Source: a virus. From it: 64,000 nt of DNA. The stretch's first letter is position 1, and the number at the start of each line of letters is the position of its first letter. A model generated the notes under the pieces. The model made no database searches. It was given only the letters and a program-made list of their open reading frames with translations, and was not told the DNA's origin. A program made the translations under genes and the position numbers. This document shows, one piece after another, positions 23,680 to 32,885 of the stretch. The stretch covers positions 1 to 64,000 of IMG/VR virus record IMGVR_UViG_3300020165_000007; one strand, 5' to 3'.

Positions 23680-25375
23680 TTATTGGGGCGAATGAAATAT
23701 TACTATTGTTAATATTTCTCTTCATAGGAGTTAGTAAAAATAGTATCTCACTAAATGGGTAGTGACATCCATTTAAAAAAGGATTATCTAAACCATTACC
23801 GTCACTGTCTTTATATCCATATGGGTATAAATCTCTCCATCTCCATTGTTTTTCATATTTAGATAAAAAAGCGTAATCCGGAACTAAATCAACTGAATTT
23901 TCATCTCCAAGTTCAATATAGTCCGAATACACTCTTATGGGTACTGAATAATGTGGATTAAAAGCATATCCAGAAGGTAACGTATTAATACTGTTATTAT
24001 CAAATACTTGTGGGTTATACGATATCTTGTGACTTATGTTAGACAATACAACTTCTTTTTGATTATACTTATTAAACTCACATATACCACCCATTAATTT
24101 ATGACCAATTTCTAAATTTTCATTATAATGAAATGTATTTCCATTTTTAACGTAACTTCCGTTTGGTATGTCGTCTCTATTAGATGTGTTGTTTATATCC
24201 CACCACTCGTCTATTTCATCTTCTAAAAAGTTTAATTCCCATCCGACCTGCACTCCCGTATTATTATTACTTACGTAAGGGTTATTAAACCAACCCATAT
24301 AACCTTTATTTAGAATAGTTACAAACAATTCAGTTATAGGTCTATCTAAATTATCCCTAAGTGAAGATATATCTATATCTTTATCAAAAGAAAACCCTAC
24401 TGTAGTATTACCATCTTTAATTGAAACTCTCTGCACATTATTTGGTGTTAATGCCGAATACTCCAATTGTTTTTTAACGGGAAAAGGGTTAGTTTCATAT
24501 GCCAACTTAGTAATATCAGCATGAGTATTTTTAGTTAAAACTTTATGACACCTAACATAATATTCTGAGGTAGTCTCTTCTTTATTATTTATATCTGTAA
24601 CTTTTTTAAAATTACCTGTAGCGTAGTTACCAAAAAGTGGGTCAGTAAATCCATAATTAAATATAGAAAAAACTTTTTCCTGATTTCCGTAGTACAAATC
24701 ACCTATTTCATAAACTTCAAAATATCGTTTACCATTTATTTCGTCTTTAGTGTAAATCCAATCACCAAGAGATAAGTTATGTTTAAATCCACAATAAAAC
24801 GTAATAAGATTTTTCCCCCTGTCTTGTGTGTTAAGTATATAATACGGTACCCCTTCACTAACTACAAAATTATTTACCGAAGTTCCACTTTCAAAGTTTA
24901 CAGTCTGTCTTAAATTTTGGTCTGTTTTATTTTCAGATGCATATGTGACATACGAAACCCAATTATATGACGAAGCGCTTTTATTTATAAATGGTATGTG
25001 ACCTTCAATACCTCTAGTCCTAAAAAAAGTAAATTCGTCATATTGAGGATATCCTTTCCATTCACCTCCAAAAGTGAGAGTATTTAAAGTATCTGTATAG
25101 TATAGAGAGTTTCTAAATGGTTCGTAACTTGTTTGACCGCTAACAATATTATTAAATATATTAACTATCTTTCCAGCAATTCTAAATTTACTTGAATTTT
25201 GTCTTTCGTAGTTAAACCTTTCTTCTAAATTAAGTATTTTAGACCTTTCACCCTCTATAATATTTTTATTATTTCCTTGTAAATTTACATTTATTAATAA
25301 ATCAGTATTAGACGCACCGGCAAAACGGTCCTCTCCTCTAACAATTCTAATATCTGAATTTTTCTTATTACTCAT
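23663..25375 (-). CDS. baseplate protein, unknown (570 aa), gp8 position
   Basis: No named family is recognised. The sequence is soluble and Asn/Tyr/Phe-rich, with several Gly-Trp and Tyr-Tyr patches typical of baseplate subunits. It overlaps the end of the 1684-aa gene by 8 bases. In T4 the order is 6-7-8-9-10; here it is gp6-like, then a 1684-aa protein, then this one, so it occupies the place of wedge protein gp8. That is position only, not sequence similarity. Confidence 0.5.
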   Translation of the reverse strand: MSNKKNSDIRIVRGEDRFAGASNTDLLINVNLQGNNKNIIEGERSKILNLEERFNYERQNSSKFRIAGKIVNIFNNIVSGQTSYEPFRNSLYYTDTLNTLTFGGEWKGYPQYDEFTFFRTRGIEGHIPFINKSASSYNWVSYVTYASENKTDQNLRQTVNFESGTSVNNFVVSEGVPYYILNTQDRGKNLITFYCGFKHNLSLGDWIYTKDEINGKRYFEVYEIGDLYYGNQEKVFSIFNYGFTDPLFGNYATGNFKKVTDINNKEETTSEYYVRCHKVLTKNTHADITKLAYETNPFPVKKQLEYSALTPNNVQRVSIKDGNTTVGFSFDKDIDISSLRDNLDRPITELFVTILNKGYMGWFNNPYVSNNNTGVQVGWELNFLEDEIDEWWDINNTSNRDDIPNGSYVKNGNTFHYNENLEIGHKLMGGICEFNKYNQKEVVLSNISHKISYNPQVFDNNSINTLPSGYAFNPHYSVPIRVYSDYIELGDENSVDLVPDYAFLSKYEKQWRWRDLYPYGYKDSDGNGLDNPFLNGCHYPFSEILFLLTPMKRNINNSNISFAPINDYCE

Positions 25376-28300
25376 CTTGAGCGAAAATGTATTTTTTTAT
25401 GTATCTATTCATCGCACTTTTACCCCTTTTAAGACCAAAATAATAGTAAAAGGGTCCACCTACTTTAAAGTTACCACCATTCACATCATTCGTAGGGTAT
25501 GAGTCGTATTCAGGGTCTGTCGAGCTTCTGTTATAAATATAACCAAGACCATATCCTGAATTAGGTTTCATATATGTACTATTGTTATTATAAAAATCAT
25601 CTCCTTGGTATTTAGAGTTGAATATATATTCAGTATTCCATGAGTTATGTTGGGTCCCAAATAATCCATTGTCATTTACGTTCCACATATAATACGGAAC
25701 TACTTGGGTATTCGAATATCCAAATGTATTTGTCGGACCTGTCGGTTCGGTTCCAAATGTAGTCACTCCATTCGTAATAACTCTCCTATTAATTGTATTC
25801 GAACTAAACCAAATACCAAATCTATCATCTATTAAAGAAATACTATCTTCATAATTACCTTCTAAAAATGGTATAACACCATACTCAGAGTTAATACCTA
25901 CCATTTGAGCGTAGTCCCCATCAACCCGACTGTCAAGTGGATTTGAGAGCCCTAAAATCTGAGTCTCTCTTGAGAAAAGCATTCCCACAGAACCGTCTCC
26001 AGCACCTAACACTTGTTCCAAAAAGTTGGCGTTCGCCAAACGGGAGACTATAAATAAAATATCAATATTAGATGGGTCGTTATAACTTGTAGTTTCTATT
26101 GTATCAATTATATAACCTTCAAATTCAGGTGAAAACGCAATCTCTTTTGTGAACTCATCTCTTGGTCCTAACTCATTAATAGTTGTTGGGTACCAAATGT
26201 TTTTATCATTTTGACCGGAGTAATAATCCCTACCTGGCTCCTGACCTATAAATTGATTCGTATCATCATTAAAAGGTGTCGAACGATAAAAGAATGAGTT
26301 TGTTTCGGTATTAAAATATAATGGTCCTTGGTACCTTCTATTGACCCAAAATTGTTGGGGGTCACCACAGAAACGATACCGTTTAGGTTGATTATCTGAA
26401 TTATATATGGTTTGTTTTTGAAATGAGGGCATATATAGAGACCCATTTAACCAGTTATTTTGAAACATTTGCCCAATAACTCCCTGGCATAGTGCAAACA
26501 TAAATCTTATCCTTACTCTCCATTCAAAAAACATTTGTATGTCTCTAGGAATTGTAAGTATTAATCTTCTAATCACGAAACGGTAACATCCGTTAACAAC
26601 TCTTTCATCACTATCAATAGGTCCAGGTAGGTCACATGGGTTAACAACTTCAAATTCCTCACCCTGTCCTTGATAACAGTTTAAAGGTACCATACCTTGA
26701 CATCCGAAACTTTGTATTACTTCCGATGTTACTGAATTTGCGTCTTCTGAAGCGTCGGCAGCATTGCCAGTGTCGTCCGATGAAGTCACCACTTCTCCCT
26801 CTATATTTGTTACCGTACCCTCTTCATCTAAAAAGAATAACTGTTGTCTTAGATTTAAATGTAATCCATACCTTCTAAATTCAGGTTCGTTATTGTTATA
26901 TTCAAACCTATCAAATTGGTCTCCTGTTGGTATTCTATCCGACCTAAACACTAACCTGTTGACATTAGACATATTAGTAATTACCTGTTGGTCTGATAAA
27001 TTTCTAGAGAGGTATAGTGGAGATACCGTAATGATTTTCGTATCGTCAGTATTTTTTAAGTTCCTTTTATCATTATTTTTATCTGAGTATTGATACCCGC
27101 AACCTTCTATTCCTCTTTGAAACCATGGGTCCATACCTTTGTTGGGGTATCCACTACCTGGTCCGTCAGGACAATTTACCCCATTACCATCAACACCCAT
27201 ATAATTTTTGTAACGGTTATCATTAACTAATTGTTTATCTAAAGAAACGTATTTGTTAAAACATTCGGTAGAAAAGGATTGGTAATTTTCCCCGCTATTA
27301 CCAAAATTAGCAGTATAAGATGGGTGATATAACGCTTTGGCACTAAATCCGTCTCCACCATATCCATAGTTATTAGTGTCTTCGAACTTAAGGTCATCAC
27401 CCACCCACTTAAAGTGAGGTACTGGGGTTTTATTCGAATTTCTCCAAATACCGTCTTGGGTTGCGGTATTTTCACCTGTTAATACATTGGGTTGTATCGG
27501 TATATTTAAGTAGTATTCTCCTTCTACAGTTACTTCATTAGCCCAATCATCAAACTCACCCGAACTAGTCTCATATCCAAATAGTTTAGATAAATCATAT
27601 TTCATCTTTTGCTTTGGACTATATGGGTCAACTCCTCTTGTTGCAAATACAATAACTAAATCATTTTCGTTAGTATTACCCTGTTTATAGAAGTGACTTA
27701 CCGTCGCTAAGTTATGGGCATCTCCATCAGTTTGGTCATTTTCCTCACATTGGTAACCCACCTTATAATCTAAGAGATACCTCCTAAGTAATCCGTTAGT
27801 GGTTCCAGTAGTTATAGAGTTAACCTCAGACCTAGTCATACCTGTTATAACTTGGAAGTACTCTACTCCCGCCTTATATTTATAACTTGTAGTTGCACCA
27901 GTATTTACTATAGTGACTCCCTGTGCAGTACTTGCGACACCATTAGGTTTCAAATATTTTATATCTATAGTAGTGTAACCATTTTCATTATAATTTATGG
28001 AATTACCCGTAAGACCATTATTATTAAACTGATTACCGCTAGGGTAACGATTAACGTTAGGGTCTGAAATGGTAGACGGGTCATTAAAGGTAAATAACTG
28101 TCCTGGTATTACTACACTACCTGGGTCCAATACCATAATAAAACAACTGTCTGTCCATGGCGTAGATGCGTTATATCCAAAGTGGTCGTTTACTGTCCTA
28201 ACAAGCATTCTGTTAGTTGTTGATGGACCGAAGTTTTGGTTACCGTTATCTCCGAAGTACATATGTCTTCGGTTCATAAGATTTAAAGCTTGAGCCCATG

Positions 28301-30422
28301 TTGGGTTAGGTGAAAATCTCCATCTAGTTTTGCTCGGAGGTTCATTTGGCCCGTCTTTATATATGGGATATACAGGTGATTTATACCATTCGGGTTGGTC
28401 CCTTTCTCCATCTTTATCAGTTTCTAGTTTTATTTGGTTTTTATAAAATCCAGGACCACTGTTACTGTCATATCCACTACTTAAAAATCTACCAGTCCAT
28501 GGAGACATAATGGTTGGTGTAGATGTTCCGTCAACATTCGCATTACACGCGTTTACCTGATAAGACTCACTCCAAGTAATATCCGCAATTGGTCCAAATG
28601 TTAGCTCATCCGCTAAGTCATTTAACTCTTGACTATCTTCTTCTGAAACACTATCAGAACTACAATTACAAGTCTCACAATCAGGATAACTAATCATAGG
28701 TAGTGAAATGTTTTTAAATGGATTTTCTTTAGGTAGTGGTTCGATTAATGCACTTTTACAATCTTCCCTACTTAGTCTCCTTGAGAAAATGGATATGATA
28801 ACACACATCACATATATAATTCCATTTATAATTGCTATTATAATATTTAGTATGGCCCTTACTATCGGATATAAAACAGCCAAAACATGCATTAAAATTA
28901 TTAACGAAATAAATGAAGGAACTAAAATAGTGATAAGATAATTAAATAAAAGTATAAAAAAGTTACCGTTTCTTTGTGCGTCATTTATGGGTGGTTTATT
29001 AATTTCTGACTGACACGTTTTATCGTTAATCTCTTTTATCCCAAGATGTTTTATTCTATTAAACCCCCATTTAAATCTGTCAATATGAGACGCAACTGTA
29101 TAAACTTTATTAAAATTAAACTCATAAAAACTATCATCACAATTAATAGCCGCGTTCTTATCGTAGTAATCATCCCAATTCAAAGAAAATGAATACGATT
29201 TATTCCATGTCTCTTCATCAGGTCTATCGTTAACGGTCGTTCCTGTCCATCCATGTTCTTTTATGTTGGGAATTAAGTAGTTCGCTCTTATTATTTCCCC
29301 GTCTAATCCCGACTCATTTTGCCATTTTATTTTAAATCTACTTTTACTTTTAGTAGGGATTCCGATAGATGGGTCTATTGATATAATTTGTTCCCCGAAT
29401 TCATTAGTTATTACATAGTCTAAATTCATCGGAAGGTCAATTAACCACGTACCGTTATCGTCAATTATATTACCACCTTCTTCAAAAATAAATTGTTCTA
29501 AAATAGGATTACCTGAAAAATCGACATCCGTTGTTTGTCTTATACATAGTATTTGACCCGGACCTGTAGATAAATCACATAATTTACCTGTATCATTTTT
29601 AGGTTTACAATTCCCTTTTAAATAATCCTCATCAGTACTACTAAATATGGAGCCCATAAAAACTGCCTGTGGTTGTATTTCAATACCTAAATCTCTTAAA
29701 TCGAAATCACTTCTAGTAATCCCAACATCACATAAATCATTTTCACCCCAAAATGGTGTGACATCCACTTCTTGTACGCTATTGACTATTTGTGGTAAAC
29801 TTTTTAAATCTTGTGAAGCTTTAAATTGTTGTCCATTAAACTGTGTCGGAACTCCCATCCCCATCCTTATTAAGTCAGAGGGTCGTAATGAGAATTGACC
29901 TATATTAGATAGGTCTAAGTCCATAACTAACTTTTGTTGACCCAATGGTACCCCGACTATCATAAAGTCTCCTGAGTTGTTTGTTTTTACTGTGTACTTG
30001 TAATATTTCTCGTAAACGTGTAAAACTTCTTTTCGAGTTAAAACATCTTCTCGGTCAGGAAAAGTACCCGTAGGTGTATGACCTCCATACTCTTTTACGT
30101 ATGGTAAAAGATTATATCTATACCCATCTTCATTTTTTGTCTGTATATTTTTATAAGGGTAAAGAGTAGATATAATATTATCATTTTGGTCAATATCATC
30201 TAATGGTACAAATATAGAAATATTTACATTAGGTACTCCAAATCCACCATTAGCAATCACTCGTCCAGTTACAACTCCATAATCCGCACAAAATCTTTCA
30301 TATAAATCTTCTTGTCGTAATTTTAACGATAAGATTTCCAAAAAATCAAAATCTTGCTCTATATTAAGACGTACTTCCCTGTCGACCCCAACTTTTGTTC
30401 TAAACCTATATGACTTTGACAT
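25368..30422 (-). CDS. very large baseplate protein with internal membrane segments (1684 aa), gp7 position
   Basis: The N-terminal ~180 residues contain two carboxypeptidase-regulatory-like beta motifs (GVVTGRVIANGGFGVPNVNI; NSGDFMIVGVPLG). Around residues 485-545 there is a 60-residue run of almost only hydrophobic residues (FFILLFNYLITILVP... to ...VMCVIISIF), enough for two to three membrane helices. It is followed by SRRLSRED and a Cys cluster (CETCNC). The long C-terminal part is soluble and aromatic-rich. It follows gp6 where T4 has wedge protein gp7, but is far longer than T4 gp7 and I see no clear similarity. A membrane segment inside a baseplate protein suggests insertion into the host membrane at infection; this is inference. 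Upstream, the minus strand contains TATAAATA, the T4 late-promoter core, about 30 bases before the start. Confidence 0.6.
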   Translation of the reverse strand: MSKSYRFRTKVGVDREVRLNIEQDFDFLEILSLKLRQEDLYERFCADYGVVTGRVIANGGFGVPNVNISIFVPLDDIDQNDNIISTLYPYKNIQTKNEDGYRYNLLPYVKEYGGHTPTGTFPDREDVLTRKEVLHVYEKYYKYTVKTNNSGDFMIVGVPLGQQKLVMDLDLSNIGQFSLRPSDLIRMGMGVPTQFNGQQFKASQDLKSLPQIVNSVQEVDVTPFWGENDLCDVGITRSDFDLRDLGIEIQPQAVFMGSIFSSTDEDYLKGNCKPKNDTGKLCDLSTGPGQILCIRQTTDVDFSGNPILEQFIFEEGGNIIDDNGTWLIDLPMNLDYVITNEFGEQIISIDPSIGIPTKSKSRFKIKWQNESGLDGEIIRANYLIPNIKEHGWTGTTVNDRPDEETWNKSYSFSLNWDDYYDKNAAINCDDSFYEFNFNKVYTVASHIDRFKWGFNRIKHLGIKEINDKTCQSEINKPPINDAQRNGNFFILLFNYLITILVPSFISLIILMHVLAVLYPIVRAILNIIIAIINGIIYVMCVIISIFSRRLSREDCKSALIEPLPKENPFKNISLPMISYPDCETCNCSSDSVSEEDSQELNDLADELTFGPIADITWSESYQVNACNANVDGTSTPTIMSPWTGRFLSSGYDSNSGPGFYKNQIKLETDKDGERDQPEWYKSPVYPIYKDGPNEPPSKTRWRFSPNPTWAQALNLMNRRHMYFGDNGNQNFGPSTTNRMLVRTVNDHFGYNASTPWTDSCFIMVLDPGSVVIPGQLFTFNDPSTISDPNVNRYPSGNQFNNNGLTGNSINYNENGYTTIDIKYLKPNGVASTAQGVTIVNTGATTSYKYKAGVEYFQVITGMTRSEVNSITTGTTNGLLRRYLLDYKVGYQCEENDQTDGDAHNLATVSHFYKQGNTNENDLVIVFATRGVDPYSPKQKMKYDLSKLFGYETSSGEFDDWANEVTVEGEYYLNIPIQPNVLTGENTATQDGIWRNSNKTPVPHFKWVGDDLKFEDTNNYGYGGDGFSAKALYHPSYTANFGNSGENYQSFSTECFNKYVSLDKQLVNDNRYKNYMGVDGNGVNCPDGPGSGYPNKGMDPWFQRGIEGCGYQYSDKNNDKRNLKNTDDTKIITVSPLYLSRNLSDQQVITNMSNVNRLVFRSDRIPTGDQFDRFEYNNNEPEFRRYGLHLNLRQQLFFLDEEGTVTNIEGEVVTSSDDTGNAADASEDANSVTSEVIQSFGCQGMVPLNCYQGQGEEFEVVNPCDLPGPIDSDERVVNGCYRFVIRRLILTIPRDIQMFFEWRVRIRFMFALCQGVIGQMFQNNWLNGSLYMPSFQKQTIYNSDNQPKRYRFCGDPQQFWVNRRYQGPLYFNTETNSFFYRSTPFNDDTNQFIGQEPGRDYYSGQNDKNIWYPTTINELGPRDEFTKEIAFSPEFEGYIIDTIETTSYNDPSNIDILFIVSRLANANFLEQVLGAGDGSVGMLFSRETQILGLSNPLDSRVDGDYAQMVGINSEYGVIPFLEGNYEDSISLIDDRFGIWFSSNTINRRVITNGVTTFGTEPTGPTNTFGYSNTQVVPYYMWNVNDNGLFGTQHNSWNTEYIFNSKYQGDDFYNNNSTYMKPNSGYGLGYIYNRSSTDPEYDSYPTNDVNGGNFKVGGPFYYYFGLKRGKSAMNRYIKKYIFAQDE

Positions 30423-30495
30423 AAAATTACTTTTAAAATAAATAGTTATTTATACTAATTTTAAAACTATTTAAATAAAAGTATATGGAAGAAAA

Positions 30496-32334
30496 TTATG
30501 AGAAATCTACGTTCTTCAATTGTTTTATTCTAACTTTGATATCTTTTTCAGGAAACTTTACCTGATATATCTGATTTGGTTGTGCAAAAATAGTATCATC
30601 AATTAATTCAATTTGTTTAGTGTTTTTGTCCAAATATCTTTGTGAAGTTTCTGAAGACGAATATTGACCCCCAGTTTTATTAAAAACTTTTAAATCCGCC
30701 AATGTACTAACTCCAGGAATATCTTGTATTAATCTCCTTATGTCGGATATATTTATGTTCTTACCTAATAGATTAGTCGATGGTGACATATATGAATTAA
30801 CACTATCAACTATACTCGTTATTACTTGTCCTTGATTTTCACTAGATTCCATTGACACTGAAAATACAAATTCTAAATCAATTACTTGAGCACTTCTTAC
30901 TGAAATATAATCATTAATCATCCTGTAATTAGATAAATAATTTGCAATATTTTGTTTTAATGTATTTGATACGTTACTAGTTAACTTACCATTATCATCA
31001 AATGATAATATTTCTATTTTAATCTTATTATCCTCTTCCGTTATAGACGCCTTAGCCGGCGCTCCAAACCTACTCGGCATAGTTCTAATTAAAGAATTAT
31101 AATCATTTACCGTAACGGCCCTTTTTTGTGCCGCAAAATTATAGGTAACCATATTACGCACTTCCTCAGTAGTAGGTAAGTTACCCCCACCTATCGCTGC
31201 GGTTACATTATTAGACCTTAAACTTTGAATTACATTCTGATTAATGTTAGGTGATGGTCCGTTAACCGAAAAATTAATGGTTCCGATTTGGTTGATTGTG
31301 TTTACCCCGATGTTAGAACCTATCCCACCCCCTATTCTATATTTAACAAATAGTGTAGTATTAGCCTTAACAGTTCTACCTAACCCAATATTGTTTTGAT
31401 AATTTTCAAGCCTAAGCGGTATTCCTGTTTTTGCAAATTGAGCTAACTGGTCGTCAGCAGTAACTGTAGCGGAACCGAAAGTTAATTTACAATAACCCTC
31501 AGGTGTATATTCAGAAATAAATCTACTTTCAGTTTCAATATAACGACCCACTTTTATCCCTGGATTATCTGAAGCCTTTGTGGGGTCTTCAACAAATACT
31601 GTATTTTCTGCCAACGCATCTACCTCATACCATCTATCAGGTGCAGTTATAAATTCACCATAAGTAGGTGGGCTTGAGTAAGTAATACCATCTTTCTGAA
31701 TTAATGATGTTATACTTATAACGTTTTTTTCAGGTAAGAAGAACTCATAAAATGGTTTAACATCATTATTATTAATTACTTTTTTAAATATTTTAGTGGT
31801 ACCATTAACAACAACCTCTCGTTTAGTTATAGTATAATTAATAATTCGATTATTACTATCAAAATTCGGTATTTTAGTTCTGTTAGGGAATCCACTACTA
31901 TTATATTGAGTACTAAAGTCGATATCGTCTTGGTTTTCAAATATTTGACCCGCACCTATAAACTGAGAACCTGACCTTATAATACCTAAATACCTACTGT
32001 CTTCTTGGTCTCCAAAAGCTGGAACAGTAATAGACACATCTAATAACGCAATAGAAGGTCTATTACCAGGTATTTTTAATCCATATGTTCTAGCGATATT
32101 ATATATTGAAGATTTTTGTTGAGCGTATTGTAATACAGTTTCTTGTATACTTCTGTCTATATGATAATTTAAGTTGTCTCCAATAGCCGCGTTTAAATCT
32201 AAAAATACTGAGAATACGGAAGCGTCATTAAAATTATCAATGAGGTCCGGATAATACTGTCTTGTAAAGTTTATAAGGTCTTGTCTTAAACCTTCAAAAT
32301 CTCTTTCCGTATATGATATTTTACGATTAGCCAT
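30496..32334 (-). CDS. 6: baseplate wedge protein, T4 gp6-like (612 aa)
   Basis: It starts MANRKISYTERDFEGLRQDL and has the N-terminal helix typical of gp6/baseplate J proteins (FTRQYYPDLIDNFNDASVFSV...). The central part carries the AAQKRAVTVNDYNSLI motif, where the ring-forming domain begins, followed by the gp6 C-terminal region (IRRLIQDIPGV). Length is close to T4 gp6 (660 aa). The gene lies 5 bases after gp25, the T4-like wedge partner. It should form the inner ring of the baseplate that triggers sheath contraction. The family call is firm. Confidence 0.88.
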   Translation of the reverse strand: MANRKISYTERDFEGLRQDLINFTRQYYPDLIDNFNDASVFSVFLDLNAAIGDNLNYHIDRSIQETVLQYAQQKSSIYNIARTYGLKIPGNRPSIALLDVSITVPAFGDQEDSRYLGIIRSGSQFIGAGQIFENQDDIDFSTQYNSSGFPNRTKIPNFDSNNRIINYTITKREVVVNGTTKIFKKVINNNDVKPFYEFFLPEKNVISITSLIQKDGITYSSPPTYGEFITAPDRWYEVDALAENTVFVEDPTKASDNPGIKVGRYIETESRFISEYTPEGYCKLTFGSATVTADDQLAQFAKTGIPLRLENYQNNIGLGRTVKANTTLFVKYRIGGGIGSNIGVNTINQIGTINFSVNGPSPNINQNVIQSLRSNNVTAAIGGGNLPTTEEVRNMVTYNFAAQKRAVTVNDYNSLIRTMPSRFGAPAKASITEEDNKIKIEILSFDDNGKLTSNVSNTLKQNIANYLSNYRMINDYISVRSAQVIDLEFVFSVSMESSENQGQVITSIVDSVNSYMSPSTNLLGKNINISDIRRLIQDIPGVSTLADLKVFNKTGGQYSSSETSQRYLDKNTKQIELIDDTIFAQPNQIYQVKFPEKDIKVRIKQLKNVDFS

Positions 32335-32339
32335 ATAAT

Positions 32340-32819
32340 TTAAATATTAATTATTATAAAATCTCTACTTTCAAATGTAGTATCTTTAATAGAATAGTCT
32401 ATTTTTACTTTCGCAGTATATTCATCTACCCCTTCACCTGCAGTTCTAAAAATGTCAAACATTTCATATTCAGAATTTTCGTCTTCGGTATTTAGAGTAC
32501 CCGAAACATTCCTATCATCTTCACTATAAGGGGATATAGATATGTCATTAATCTGTAAATTAGGTATGTATTTATCAACTGATGTTTGTATATCTGATTT
32601 TATTGCATCAAATGTTGGTCCGTCCATTGGTTCAAAAATAAACTCATATATCCTAGTTCCAAAGTCAGGTAAGTAATATCTACTACCTTTCCTTGTTAAT
32701 ATTAAATGTAATAAATCCGTCCTTATCTCATCTTCGGCAGTTTTTGTCCGAGTGAGATAGTTACCATTAACACTTTCAGAAAATGGAAATTTTATACCAT
32801 ATGATTTATTTATTGCCAT
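32340..32819 (-). CDS. 25: baseplate wedge protein, gp25/GPW family (159 aa)
   Basis: The family signature is clear: a ...TRKGSRYYLPDFGTRIYEFIFEP segment (residues ~42-64) with the invariant R-x-G-x-R-x-x-x-P-x-FG. Length fits T4 gp25 (132 aa) with a small extension. gp25 joins sheath to wedge and nucleates the sheath. The gene starts just after a terminator hairpin that closes the ribonucleotide reductase unit, so it opens the late baseplate operon gp25-gp6-1684 aa and onwards. Confidence 0.88.
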   Translation of the reverse strand: MAINKSYGIKFPFSESVNGNYLTRTKTAEDEIRTDLLHLILTRKGSRYYLPDFGTRIYEFIFEPMDGPTFDAIKSDIQTSVDKYIPNLQINDISISPYSEDDRNVSGTLNTEDENSEYEMFDIFRTAGEGVDEYTAKVKIDYSIKDTTFESRDFIIINI

Positions 32820-32849
32820 AACAATAAATATTCGATATAATATTTTTAT

Positions 32850-32883
32850 AAATAAAACCCACCTTTTTAGATGGGTTTTATTT
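32850..32883 (-). terminator. terminator after nrdA
   Basis: 12-bp stem AAATAAAACCCA (32850-32861) paired with 32872-32883, followed on the minus strand by a U-rich stretch. It lies directly after the nrdA stop and before gp25, so it separates the nucleotide/replication unit from the late baseplate unit. Confidence 0.7.
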
Positions 32884-32885
32884 TA

